Below are positions 28,405 through 36,309 of a stretch of DNA of 64,000 bases, piece by piece. The position numbers and the translations under genes are program-made. Numbering within the stretch: position 1 is the stretch's first letter; the number at the start of each line of letters is the position of its first letter. The stretch is taken from assembly GCA_030062745.1 (NCBI GenBank), contig CP099839.1, positions 33,106,793-33,170,792 of the forward strand. The letters run 5' to 3'. The DNA comes from Capitulum mitella (Eukaryota; Arthropoda; Thecostraca; Pollicipedomorpha; Pollicipedidae). The notes below the pieces were generated by a model that did not search any database, was not told the origin of the DNA, and worked only from the letters and a program-made list of their open reading frames with translations.

Positions 28405-31400
28405 CCCTCTCTCTCTCTCTCCCCTTTTTCTCTCTTTCTTTCTCTCTCTCCTCCTTTGGACCCGGGTAGGTGAAGAAATTACTCATTAAACTCCGGAAGC
28501 GTGGTCATCCAGATGCTGATTTTAGCTCCGAATGCTCAGAGTTCTCACGGTTTTCAGGTAGAAGTTCGTTGGACTTAAGTTCGTAGGGCTATAGTTCGCC
28601 GGATAGTAATTCGTAAGGACAAAAGTTCGTCGGACAAAAGTTCGTCTAGGGTAAAAGTCCGTCACGCGAAAGTTCGCATGGAAAGTTTGTCCCCGACAAA
28701 AGTTCGTCTAGGACAAAAGTTCGTTTCGCCAAAGTTCGTATAGGACTGAAGCTCGTCTAGCAAAACTCCCTATAGGACAAACGTTCATCCCACAGAAATT
28801 CATTTAGGACAGAAGTTCTTTATCCCAGACAAACTTCTGTGGGAATTTTTGCCCCAGACGAACCTTTGCCCTAGACGAACTTTTGCTCTAGACAAACTTC
28901 TGCAAGACGAACTTTTGTCCAGGACGAACTTTTTCCCCAACGAGCTTTTGCCCTAGACGACCTTTTCACGACGAACTTTTGCCCTAAACGAACCGTCATA
29001 CAATGAACTTCGACACGACAAACTTTTGTCCGACGAACTTCTGCGATATGAACTTTTGCCCTTAAATCCGTTTGCTCACCTTTGGCAACACCAATTTCCT
29101 TCCCTAGCAGGTAGTGGTACGAACTGCCGATCTTTAAGTTTTTTCTGGATTAAACAAGTTCTAGCGTATGATTGTTTGCGTCGCGGTGCGCGATGGTTCG
29201 TGAGCGGGAGTAGTCCTGGCCATCTGTTCACGGGTGGCGGTACAAAAAAGAGGCTAGGGAAGTGGCAAGAGATACCGAAGGTACTCAGAAAATGGCGAAG
29301 GTCCTTCATATAGTGGCCGCTGAAGCCACAAATAATATATCTTTAGGAATATAATCCTGGACGTGCAGAGCATTTTTAACAGCTTATGGATTTTTTCCCG
29401 ATGCATGGCATCCACCAAAGGTACCGGGTGATCTGGAAACATTCAAACTAACCTTTTCTGCCAGGGATGTCATTTTGGTGGCCAGCACTGTCCAGAAAAC
29501 CTTGTCGCTGAAGGCCTCCTTGTAGGACTGCAGGTACTGGATAACCTCGAGGTAGTGGCGTCGTGAGATTCTCTCTCCTGGCAACTCCTCTTCGTACAAT
29601 ATTAGTGCTGGGGTAGTAAGATTCACCAGCAACCTGTAATGAAGCCGTTCCAGGCTAACAACACACAAGGTACGACAGGGATGAACACTGACTTAGGTTG
29701 GATATTTTAATATTACTGTACTTCGGTGCAGATCCATACTACTCCACCTCAAGTGGAGACGGCTGACGAATAAACGGACGAGAAAATCGTTGTCGACAAG
29801 GCGGCAAATTCATCCGGTAAACTTCATCCGTTAATTTCGTCGGAGACCTCGAGACCAAAAGGGTCTATCTCGGGTCCCAATGTCACAGGCTACCCAGTAA
29901 CGTTTCGATCGAAATCGGAACATACGTTATCGAGAAAGATGGCGGACGAGAAATGCCCTCCCCCGACAGCAACTTACAGTTGGCAACATACCCCAGTCAG
30001 TGCGGGGTTCAGATGTACAGCTACGCAGTTCACATGATCATTTCAGCTTTCAGCAAGCTTTCTGTTTGCAAAATCTACGAAATGTGCTGCACTAAATACA
30101 CGTCATTTTCGCAGCTCGAACACTTTTGACATCTGACGTTTCATGTTGAATCTAATATCCTACACATCGCATTGTCTGCGTGCGTGCTTGCGTGTGTGAG
30201 CCCGTGCGTGCGTGTGCGTGCGTGTGCATAAACACTATGGGGACACAATTTTTAACGTTTCTGCGAAGTTTCGTTCCAATGAGCGTTGGTGGTTTTTCTC
30301 AACGTTGATTCCGAACATGACCTCATATTAATAATTTTCAAACAAAACAAAAACCTGGCTACAATGGCCTTCTGAAGTTTTTTTTCATTTTCCTTATTAT
30401 TTCATAATTTGCTGGTTCTGGCACGAGGCCTAGAAGGAAAATCAAAAAGGGGCAATGAATGAGCATGCCAGTTTTTTGCCAAACCATTGCCGTTAATACG
30501 AATTCCCTATCTCTTTCTGTTAGCTGGCAATATAGTTCAGAAAATCGTCCTTCCGTAGTTCACCCTCCCGGCGACAGGCAGCACTAGTGTGCTTTGACGG
30601 CAGGCCGCCGCTCCATAAGCGCTGGTCGTTAAAAGGGCAGCTGTGATGCAGGCGACAATGGATTTATCTGCCAGCAGACGTACTGACAATGTGTGACTTG
30701 TGTGCATAAGCTTTTCATTCCACAGAAAGGATTAGAAAAGCACTACTAACGGTAACTTTTAACGAACTACTACAACCGAGGATATGATGCAGTATTTGTC
30801 TGCGGTGTAGTTTTTACTTAAATGACCAGGGCGACAACCGACATGGCCGTGGCGGCGGCGGTGGTTAAGGTGGTGGCGGCGACGGAAGTCACGGCAGTGG
30901 TAATGGCGACGGTGACGGCCGCAGCGTCTGTAGCCGCAACCGAGGCAGCGACGGCCATGACGGCAACGGCGGTGTAAGTGACGTCTGCTCTTGGTGGCGG
31001 TGGAAAGTGGCCTTGGTAACCTGGCCTGGGCAGAGAAGCCGAAAAGCTTTCTTGCTCAGAACGTGGCCATCTTGGCGGTCACAAGTGACCGAAGCGCCCT
31101 CTGCCTCAGTAGTCAGCTTCACCGCGCGCTCCGTCGACCGCGTTCGGCAGGGCACGACGGTCTTCAGCGGCACTTGTAAACATCCGTAAGCTTCCTGATC
31201 AGGCTGACCGACTCAGCCTTGGTTATTTGGTCTGCGCCACCTAAGATTGCCAGCACCACGTTTTCGGGACGCACCATGAAGGAGTTCCTGGCCATGATCA
31301 GACATGTGCTGGGACCCCGGTGTAATGCAGGCTATCTTCGTTTTGCGTCGGATTCTAAGCCGATCAGGGTAAGTGTTGCGTCACCTTGGCACCGCCCAGC

Positions 31401-34400
31401 TTCAGAGGGGCACGGCCTTTCCGAGACGACGAAATGATCCCCCCTCAGATCAACGAGATCATTTTGATTTGATTTTTTATATTGATTGATTGATTTTATT
31501 TTATTTTGGTTTTTGGTTTTTATTTTAAAATGACATGGTGGTAACCTGCATTCCACCGGAATCCTGGTACGTCTGGCCATGATGCACTGCAGGGCATTAC
31601 GGTCGGGCAAGCGTCAACTCCACCTGATAACTTGTCACCTGCGACAGTGGCGCCACGGACGGTAGCTGTGAAACTGTAGGACTTCTAGACTCGCTTCCCA
31701 CACTAACTTGACTGGGATATTCCGCCACCTTTCATTAGCTGTGGGGGAGGGGCGTTTACGACGACGTATTGTTGTGTCAAAGGTTCAACACCGCGCCAAA
31801 GGCACGGTATAGGATAATAGAGGCCGCAGGCCGATAAAAGGGCGCAGTCGGACTTGGTTCTGTCCAACAAATAGGTTAGGTCGGGCGAAGCGCGGTATAG
31901 GGTTATGTTTTAATAGAGGCCGTGTGCCGGGTTTGTTTCGCACTACGAAAGGTTCGTACCTTTCGTAAGGGGGAAGGTTCGTAAGGGAAAAGGTTCTTAA
32001 CCAAACGTTCCTTAACTTAGTGTTTGTACCGGAAAAGAGACGGACCTAAAATGGCGACCTAGCGCAACGTAACCTAACCTAATCTAACCTAACCTAACCA
32101 AACCAAACCTAATCTAACCTAACCTAACGTAACCTAACGTAACCTAACGTAACCTAAAGTAGCCTAACTGTTTTGTTGGACCGAGCCAAGCCCAATCGCA
32201 CCCTTTAACGGCCTGCGGCCTCTAATATCCTATACCGCGCCCTCGGCTCAAGCCAGGAAACAACCTTTCCCTATACAAATCTTGTTGGATACGAACCTTT
32301 TCAGATACGAACTTTGTTTACGAACCTTTCACTGCGAACCTTTTCCCCCTGCGAACCTTTGACATATGAACCTTGGTCCGGTTATCCTCCCAGGATCGCA
32401 CGAGAGAACGCATGATCGCCATGTTCCCTTAGCCCACCAAATGCGAGAGTTTAATGCATTAGCGAGCGGACCGTTCCAAGTTTTCACCAGTCGCCGCCCG
32501 AGGCGCCACCGTCGCGGGTGACGGGCGATTAGAGCGAGTTCATGCCTTGCAGGTCGTTAGACTGCACGGTGGCCAGCGCGACGCCTTTGACAAGTTGCCG
32601 CTGCCGCCGCGTCTGGTCGACCAGGTGATCCGGCGCGTCCACAACGTCCCATCTGTGCTTCATGCTGATGATCGTACACACAAAAACACAGACCGTGTAT
32701 CGGGTCCGGGTAGAAAGCGCGTCGGATGGGTACCAGACATGAAGCACCAGAGCGGGCGGTTCTGAGCCGTGTACCACCTGGCCATGCATCATTTGACGCA
32801 CACCTTTTCTGTGAAGCCGCTAGCGTCGCTGGTGACCACTCTTCACGCACTGGTAGAGTAGTTTCGTCGGGGCTCATGCTGCATTATACAGCGGCCGGCA
32901 GATCAGAAAAACCAGTCATACCGGACATGCTTGCATGCACGCGCATGCTTCCACAGACAGTGTGCACTGGCCCCGCGACGCGCTTCTCTATGGAGCAGCA
33001 AAAGGTAGTCGGTCCAGCGGTCTGGCCACCAAGCTGGCGGATCAGAGCACCATATGACAGCTCGGCTTGATGGCGAAGCACACAACCCTGCTCAGTGGCC
33101 GACTGCCAATCTTTTCGAACTTAACCAATCATTCACGCCGTAACCCCACAATTTGGTTGATACCATTATCGCCAATAAACACCACTTTTCCCAAATCAAC
33201 GCTACGTTCTCTCATAAACGCATAAAACTTGTGTGCCACTGTCTCCCCCATATGGCTACCATCACAGTTCAAATGACATATATGAACATCGCTTGGGTGC
33301 ATGTTCACAGACATGTTATGCACGGTACCCTTTACATATTTTTTTTAGATAGCCTTTGATACAATCTCCTTTTTCGTTTCATCATCGCAGCCATCACAAA
33401 ACACAGCACAGCACTATGAGGCGTTCGCACTCACCCCTTTGACTTTCTCTTTCCTGGTCTTATTAAGGACCCTATGCACTTCGGTTTTTGTTTTGGCCTT
33501 CCTCCCTACCACGTCCGAGAATGAGGAAAGTATTTTTGAAGCCTTTCAAGCACCAACGTAGTGGCATCCTGAGCTTTTGCCACGGACGCTAAGTAGGTAG
33601 GTAGGTAGGTGCTTTTTAGTAAGAAGGTAGGGCATGACGCAGTCTGGGACATTCCCATCACTTTCACAGCTGTCTGACAGCTCATGTGACGGAACAGTGG
33701 CGTTTGCCCGGGCTGTGGAGATGCTGGCGGTGGTGGCTGCAGCGGTGCTAGAGGCCGTGGCCGCGGCGGCAGCGGAGGCATTAATGCTGGTGGTGGTGGC
33801 ATCAACGGTGGCGGCACTGACGGCAGTAGTGATGTTGGCGCTGGCGGTGGCGGCGCCGGCACCGGCGCCGGCGACCGCAGTGGGTGTAGCGGCAGCGTCG
33901 ACCGTGACAAAAGTGGAGACAGTGGTCTCTGAGCTCTTTGGTCTATTGGTGTCGCTGCTCCCGCTTCTTCCAGCGTACTGTTGTAGCCTGATCTACCGTC
34001 CCGACGTACAGGCACCGGCCCACTCTATGGTCCTTGAGAGATGTCCGTCATAGCGGTGTTCAGGCTGCGTAGTCGGTTTTGAGATGCCAGAAGCGACGTC
34101 ATGAGTGTCAATCCGAGTGGCGTCACGCTGCCCACGACATTTCCTGTCTCCTTGACCTTCCATAGTTTGGTGACCGCTTCTCGCACCTTATCGCTTCTTC
34201 TCGTCGGAATCCATGCCCGGCTCCAAATTTCCGTGACCTCATCAATCACTTGTCAATAGACTTTTTACAAGGAGAAATACTTTCCATCTGCACCTAGTTC
34301 TTGCATTTTTTTTCTACTCTCAGCGTCACGATTCGCCCCAGGACCTGACCGCTAGCTGGAAGGAAATTCTAGGGGAAATTGCATTGTTTTATGCCAAACA

Positions 34401-36296
34401 GTGCGTGACGCAGTCCATCTTCGCCTGAAACGATGTTCCTTCCATGTTCAACTCGCAACTGAAGCAACAGCAGTACCTACATACCTACTGCCTACTTTTG
34501 GCAACCTCGCCAGACCAATGGCACCTGCTAATTTTTTTTCATTTGTTTCATAATGCAGAAATAATCAACCAAGAGCTTTCATCAGTGCAACAATTGTTAT
34601 ATATTCATATCCACTAAATATTTGCTTAAAACTGACTGTCACAATATTAGAATAATATCAAGCATTTTCACCATTATCCTATTACAGCCATAATGCGCTT
34701 ATTCAATACTTCACAGCATCGTTTCGATATCATGACTCTGTCTCGCCTATTTGCAGACAATGTGGATAATTGCACTGTTTTAACTTATCCATTGGTCCCC
34801 AGTGAGAGTAGCAAACATGTAATTGGCAAAAAAACATCCGCCCTCATTACCATCACCATTTCAACGACAAGCACCACTGTAGCGAAGGCCTGCCATCAAG
34901 ACACATTAGCATCACCTGTCCGCAAGAGGGTGAACTACTATGGAAGGACAATTTTCTGAATGATACTGCTGGTCAACAAACAAGAATGCAGGATTTGTGT
35001 TCACACCAATATGCTGGTAAAGAACTGGCATATTCATTCCATGCCCATTTTTCCTTTTCCCTTCTATAACTTTCACCAAACCCAGCAAAACACAGAAAAA
35101 TGCAAAAAAGAAAAGCTTCAAGCAGCCAGTGCAGTCAATTTTCCAAAAGTGTAATTTTATATCATATTCAGAATTAGTGCTTAAAAATATGTCAAAACAT
35201 CTCCTGGAGAAAAGCTTAAAAAAGCTTACAAATGTGCCACTCTAACATACATACTACAATGCTTCCAGAATTCAAGAAAGTGTAATCCAATAAAGCCAGT
35301 TTCACGATTTCTTACCTCAGGGTCACATCCAGAAGTTCAGCATCACTAGAATGATGCTTGATGATGGGAATCAAATCTTTTATAACCACCTTTGCTTCTC
35401 CCAAAGCCCTCCGTATCTCATGGTTTTCATCATCCCTCCTCAGGAAATGAATAAGATCCTTCACACACTCTGGAAAACATGCATGATGTTATTGAAATCA
35501 TAAGTGGTCACAGAAGAAGAGGACACTGGTCATGAGGATTATTACAGTTTCTTACTACCCCCTGCACAACGATTTGTGACTTCTAACAAATCCTCACAAC
35601 ATTATCAGTGGACATCAAGATCTGTTTCATTATTGCAGCAGCCCCACCTTCAAAGCACTTTGAACTGCAAACTAGTTCACCATTATTACACAAATCTAAT
35701 GGAAAGGTATCACAAAATCATGGATGCTCTGTCTAATGAATGCCTTACTCACAGACCACCTTGTCTCTCAACATTTATTTTGTATGAAAATGTGTCCCCT
35801 ATGAAAAACATCAACAGAAACCACTAACTTTAAAACCTGTTAACACAGGGCCTGAACTGAGGTTTCATTCCCTGAAGAGGAACACTGAATTACTGGGCAG
35901 ATGATTTTAAACTTTCCTTGGGCAAACCAAAATGTTTTCATCACTGAGTGCACAATCATATGAAGTGGATGTAGTGACTTGACCACCTGGAGCACAATTT
36001 CTCTCTTAATTCCAAGTATGGGACAACAATATGTATGCTGCTGATTATAGCTGCAATCATCATCTTGTCTCATCTCTTTTGGTCAATATTTTTTTGGTCA
36101 AAAAGTGAACAAAACTGCTTTCTGGCAAACATCTACAAAAATATAGTAAATTTTACCAGCAAAGGTTAACAAAATACTTACCTGTACATTCCGGTTCCTT
36201 ATGATATTTTTCAGTTGCATCATCCACATAGCCAAGGTTGTTACATGTTGCTGACAAATCAGCCATCAGCACAGGATCAATGGTCAGGGTTGTCAT
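4064..36296 (-). CDS. timeless: timeless (TIMELESS/timeout type), 5' nine coding exons
   Basis: Nine minus-strand exons join in phase (36296-36182, 35469-35316, 29633-29453, 26491-26357, 13178-13083, 11577-11414, 10693-10576, 9355-9209, 4176-4064) into about 407 codons with no stop. Every junction has AG/GT borders and matching phase. The product is the N-terminal third of TIMELESS, which with TIPIN forms the nuclear fork-protection complex that stabilises stalled replication forks and supports the S-phase checkpoint. Visible landmarks are YHKEPEC near residue 31, [10 protein letters not shown] near 91, [11 protein letters not shown] near 185, [14 protein letters not shown] near 282 and [18 protein letters not shown] near 381. 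These resemble human TIMELESS as remembered and cover its N-terminal domain. They fit TIMELESS/timeout better than the insect circadian TIM paralogue. The remaining 800 or more residues expected for the family lie left of the window. The introns total about 31 kb and are filled with mobile elements. Confidence 0.93.
4177..8199. other. timeless intron 8, proximal part
   Basis: Intronic. At 5380-6420 is a noncoding block rich in ATGACC words that ends in AACCCTCCCCCCCTTCC, probably a decayed MITE; the 141-codon frame at 5387-5812 lies in it and looks spurious. Poly-C runs occur at 4243 and 4804. Nothing else could be named. Confidence 0.4.
8200..8600 (-). pseudogene. Two coding-like segments, unknown
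   Basis: Segment 1 (about 8560-8400) encodes a helical, charged stretch ([40 protein letters not shown]). Segment 2 (about 8340-8210) encodes [20 protein letters not shown] and [17 protein letters not shown], with a possible GTAAAT donor after it. They are in different frames, in timeless intron 8. They are not timeless exons, because the flanking exons already join in phase. Confidence 0.25.
9209..9355 (-). CDS. timeless: timeless coding exon 8
   Basis: A 49-codon phase 0 exon. Of two possible acceptors (CTGCAG and GGCAG), only GGCAG/GTG keeps the phase set by exon 7. It encodes [12 protein letters not shown] and then [19 protein letters not shown], like the KVPKRRQ...LFLRDFCSEFL stretch of TIMELESS. 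Donor AAG/GTGAGTG. Confidence 0.92.
9356..10575. other. timeless intron 7
   Basis: 1.2 kb, with no repeat family or exon recognised. The 148-codon plus frame at 9371-9817 has no recognisable features. Confidence 0.5.
10576..10693 (-). CDS. timeless: timeless coding exon 7
   Basis: The exon begins after TCTCCTACAG and ends at AAG/GTCAGTGG. It encodes [20 protein letters not shown] and LIYHRPL, corresponding to RFGGSY...GLKSIGERDLIFHKG of human TIMELESS. Confidence 0.93.
10694..11413. other. timeless intron 6
   Basis: 0.7 kb. Overlapping open plus-strand frames (10754-11333) look protein-like in places ([17 protein letters not shown]) but match nothing known to me. Confidence 0.4.
11414..11577 (-). 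CDS. timeless: timeless coding exon 6
   Basis: Acceptor CTCCACCAG, donor ATTCG/GTAAAAC. It encodes [20 protein letters not shown] and then a charged, probably helical stretch rich in Glu, Arg and Gln. It ends in phase 2, and the split Arg codon is completed by exon 7. The donor is a weaker GTAAAA, but phase and homology require it. Confidence 0.88.
11752..11880. repeat. Short tandem repeat, three units of about 48 bp
   Basis: GTTTTCTCACATG occurs three times (near 11755, 11804 and 11851), twice followed by CACYTATCTGACACATA-like text. Confidence 0.65.
11881..13082. other. timeless intron 5a, no gene recognised
   Basis: The intron between exons 5 and 6, after the three-unit repeat at 11.75 kb. 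No further feature was seen. Confidence 0.45.
13083..13178 (-). CDS. timeless: timeless coding exon 5
   Basis: A 32-codon phase 0 exon between GCATCGTCAG and GAA/GTAAGAG. The peptide [20 protein letters not shown] and QYLCMHVLE matches LLWAIHLSGLDDLLLFLASS...HVLE of TIMELESS. A 13.2-kb intron full of mobile elements separates it from exon 4. Confidence 0.94.
13500..13890. repeat. Degenerate minisatellite, unit about 50 bp
   Basis: Recurring phrases CCTGACAGTGCCAGCTGTG, CCCTGACCTGGTCATGA and TCCTGACCTCGTCATGG, spaced about 50 bp and diverged. It ends about 90 bp left of piggyBac copy A. Confidence 0.65.
13983..15179 (+). mobile_element. piggyBac-like non-autonomous element, copy A
   Basis: A 1.2-kb element flanked by TTAA (13979-13982 and 15180-15183) with terminal inverted repeats near ACCTATTCCCGG / CCAGGAATAGGGT. 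TTAA duplication and CCCT-type ends define the piggyBac superfamily. No transposase frame is present. The interior matches copies B and C. Confidence 0.82.
15184..16099. other. Intronic interval between piggyBac copy A and the L1/Tx1-like LINE
   Basis: At 15204 a CAATGGCGTGGCCAGGATTC...GGGGGGAGGGGG sequence resembles the CAGTGGCGTAGCCAGG-type ends of hAT-like MITEs, but no matching far end was found. A GC-rich stretch at 15830-16090 borders the LINE. Confidence 0.35.
16377..17082 (+). pseudogene. ORF1 of the L1/Tx1-like LINE
   Basis: A frame beginning [20 protein letters not shown]. Residues about 28-100 form a heptad-rich coiled coil ([20 protein letters not shown]), followed by an RRM-like region ([15 protein letters not shown]) as in L1 ORF1 proteins. 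Near 17003 the frame shifts. The usual ending ([19 protein letters not shown]) continues in another frame to the stop at 17080. Such proteins trimerise and bind the LINE RNA. Confidence 0.72.
17655..21361 (+). pseudogene. ORF2 of the L1/Tx1-like LINE, many stops
   Basis: It starts [20 protein letters not shown], the APE endonuclease opening, with HETHSEA for the catalytic Glu strand. Endonuclease remnants continue at 18039-18302 ([10 protein letters not shown]). RT blocks lie at 19199-19834: [16 protein letters not shown], a degraded [12 protein letters not shown] where the catalytic Asp is expected, [11 protein letters not shown] and SYADDT. The thumb/connection lies at 20098-20514 ([14 protein letters not shown]) and a C-C-H-C finger at 20980-21050. 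At least ten stops or shifts make it non-functional. Confidence 0.8.
21535..21695. repeat. Compound (TC)n-(ACACGC)n-(AC)n microsatellite
   Basis: About 66 bp of TC, then about 70 bp of ACACGC and 25 bp of AC. The long frames on both strands here are artefacts. It lies between the L1/Tx1-like remnant and piggyBac copy B. Confidence 0.97.
21748..22939 (+). mobile_element. piggyBac-like non-autonomous element, copy B
   Basis: TTAA at 21744-21747 and 22940-22943, with perfect ends CCCTATTCCCGG ... CCGGGAATAGGG. Its length (1,192 bp) and interior match copy A in the same orientation. It lies just after the compound microsatellite, in timeless intron 5. Confidence 0.86.
22944..26356. other. Distal part of the exon 4-5 intron
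   Basis: It holds an AAAACAACTAAA short repeat near 23270-23340 and the three-unit repeat at 24.07 kb. Several open frames of 80-119 codons lack recognisable motifs. No exon was seen. Confidence 0.4.
24066..24235. repeat. Degenerate tandem repeat, three units of about 60 bp
   Basis: Three units beginning TGCCTCAGAAAATAG, CGCCTCAGAGAACAG and CACCTCAGGGAGTAG, each followed by a TGAGY...GCRYGGGGACGAC-like half. Confidence 0.6.
26357..26491 (-). CDS. timeless: timeless coding exon 4
   Basis: A phase 0 exon of 45 codons between GATGCCAG and GTAAGAAC. It encodes [20 protein letters not shown] and RNVLSIPAN, then the strongly conserved DDDASVHDQ. The human protein has ERILLLVRNVLHVPAD and DDDASAHDQ at the same place. 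Confidence 0.94.
26492..28318. other. Exon 3-4 intron, proximal part
   Basis: A TTAACCTGCCCCGTACGGGGGG stretch at 27088 looks like another TTAA-flanked transposon end, without a partner. Repeated CACTACAGGTCACTAGAGGT words lie at 27575-27610. Plus frames at 27659-28127 have one protein-like stretch ([18 protein letters not shown]) of unknown origin. Confidence 0.35.
27340..27435. repeat. AT-rich short tandem repeat
   Basis: TATAGTAGTATAATGCAAAAAA recurs about four times with small changes. Confidence 0.65.
28319..28450. repeat. (TC)n microsatellite
   Basis: An almost perfect TC run of about 85 bp, then interrupted C- and T-rich repeats. Confidence 0.97.
28562..29060. repeat. Self-complementary AAAGTTCGTCTAGGAC tandem array
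   Basis: In the left half, 15-20 bp units of the type AAAAGTTCGTCTAGGAC repeat in one direction. In the right half the reverse complement (GACGAACTTTTGCCCTAG) repeats. The centre near 28815 reads CCCACAGAA...TTCTGTGGG. The whole could fold into a 250-bp hairpin. Confidence 0.8.
29453..29633 (-). CDS. timeless: timeless coding exon 3
   Basis: The exon starts after TTCATTACAG and ends at AAG/GTTAGTTTG. It encodes [18 protein letters not shown] followed by [20 protein letters not shown], matching the VNLTQPALL and LQAYKEAF signatures of TIMELESS. The first base completes an Arg codon begun in exon 2. Confidence 0.93.
29634..30845. other. Exon 2-3 intron, proximal part
   Basis: 1.2 kb of intron next to exon 3. 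Besides the GCGTGTGY tract no named feature was seen. Confidence 0.45.
30174..30232. repeat. Short GCGTGTGY-type repeat
   Basis: TGCGTGCGTGCTTGCGTGTGTG-type alternation over about 55 bp, with potential for Z-DNA. Confidence 0.7.
30846..30975. repeat. GGCGGY/GACGGC triplet-rich tract
   Basis: Runs of GGCGGCGGTGG, GACGGTGACGGCC and CATGACGGCAACGG, a degenerate trinucleotide array. Similar tracts lie at 33.7 and 47.5 kb. Confidence 0.6.
30900..31290 (-). pseudogene. Coding-like fragment with a frame break, unknown
   Basis: Minus-strand text [20 protein letters not shown] and [14 protein letters not shown] runs into another frame with [20 protein letters not shown] and [20 protein letters not shown], so there is one frameshift near 31175. 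No family was recognised. It reads through into the triplet array at 30.9 kb. Confidence 0.25.
31291..31769. other. Intronic interval, no gene recognised
   Basis: A plus frame around 31265-31376 ([20 protein letters not shown]) with an AGG/GTAAGTG donor looks exon-like. The antisense frame there is also protein-like, so direction is unclear. A TTGATTGATTGATTTTATTT tract lies at 31480. Confidence 0.3.
31770..32380. mobile_element. Inverted-repeat MITE carrying TTAGG-like repeats
   Basis: The left arm (31770-31890) and the reverse complement of the right arm (32170-32380) share GTCAAAGGTTC, GGTATAGGATAWTAGAGGCC, GCAGGCCG and GTCCAACAAA. Extra AGGTTCGTA repeats lie at 31965-32005 and CGAACCTTTTC repeats at 32290-32365. 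No ORF is present. Confidence 0.65.
32068..32168 (-). repeat. TTAGG-like degenerate telomeric-type repeat
   Basis: About 100 bp of AACCTAACCTAATCTAACC and AACGTAACCT words, i.e. TTAGG/TTACG on the minus strand. TTAGG is the telomere motif of most arthropods. This tract is degenerate and sits between the arms of a MITE, so it is not evidence of a telomere here. Confidence 0.6.
32529..32664 (-). pseudogene. Exon-like C-terminal fragment, unknown
   Basis: After a TTTGTGTGTACGATCATCAG acceptor-like stretch, 44 codons run to a TAA ([17 protein letters not shown], then [16 protein letters not shown]). Codon use looks genuine, but no family was recognised. It could be the last exon of a decayed nested gene or mobile element. 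Confidence 0.3.
32884..33100 (-). pseudogene. Coding-like fragment, unknown
   Basis: The minus-strand frame [20 protein letters not shown] followed by [20 protein letters not shown] is open over about 65 codons. It lies just upstream, in sense, of the exon-like fragment ending at 32529. It may belong to the same decayed unit. Confidence 0.25.
33129..33323 (-). pseudogene. Possible transposase fragment
   Basis: A 64-codon minus frame with [16 protein letters not shown] and [18 protein letters not shown]. The spacing of CDG and a VVFIGDNG-like strand recalls DDE-type transposase pieces common in invertebrate repeats, but the match is from memory and weak. Confidence 0.2.
33506..34249 (-). pseudogene. 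Degraded reading frame of unknown origin
   Basis: A single minus-strand frame of about 248 codons interrupted by one in-frame TAG at 34027-34025. The first part ([20 protein letters not shown] and LWKVKE) looks like real protein, of the IW..A.IPTRR..K kind found in uncharacterised repeat-borne proteins of invertebrates. A long Pro-rich low-complexity stretch over the triplet array follows, then a charged end ([14 protein letters not shown]). It is probably a mobile-element fragment in timeless intron 2. No function can be given. Confidence 0.35.
33715..33900. repeat. GCGGTGGTG triplet-rich tract
   Basis: Degenerate GYGGYG triplets, giving Ala/Val-rich frames on plus and a Pro-rich frame on minus. 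It is low complexity and its direction is unclear. Confidence 0.6.
34250..34929. other. Transition from CpG-rich to CpG-poor intron sequence
   Basis: No gene was recognised. CpG thins out progressively toward the timeless 5' domain. Confidence 0.4.
35316..35469 (-). CDS. timeless: timeless coding exon 2
   Basis: Acceptor TTTTCCAG, donor GAG/GTAAGAA. The phase 1 to phase 2 reading gives [20 protein letters not shown] and [19 protein letters not shown], matching the VKDLI...LRHEDE and DLLPIL blocks of TIMELESS. The exon lies in the CpG-depleted part of the locus. Confidence 0.92.
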
Positions 36297-36309
36297 GTTG
36301 TACAAATTC
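36182..36309 (-). CDS. timeless: timeless coding exon 1 (start codon at 36296-36294)
   Basis: A TTTTCTTGTCAG acceptor precedes the exon and a CAG/GTAAGTAT donor follows it. Thirteen bases of 5' leader come before the first ATG, so at least one upstream non-coding exon is implied. The peptide contains [16 protein letters not shown] and KYHKEPECT, which match the conserved start of TIMELESS (human has a similar LGY...YHKEPDC stretch). The exon ends in phase 1. Confidence 0.9.

Noticed and set aside
28124-28489. Ser-Leu-rich 121-codon frame
   Set aside because: It runs through the TC microsatellite and has no other recognisable content.
32068-32168. Telomere or chromosome end, or fusion scar
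   Set aside because: The repeat is short and degenerate, and is enclosed by the arms of an inverted-repeat element.
33634-34053. Plus-strand Ala/Val-rich 139-codon frame
   Set aside because: It comes from the GCGGTGGTG triplet tract; the minus strand has the more protein-like flanks.
4064-36296. Insect circadian timeless (dTIM)
   Set aside because: The readable motifs ([22 protein letters not shown]) fit the TIMELESS/timeout paralogue and not the circadian one, as far as both are remembered.
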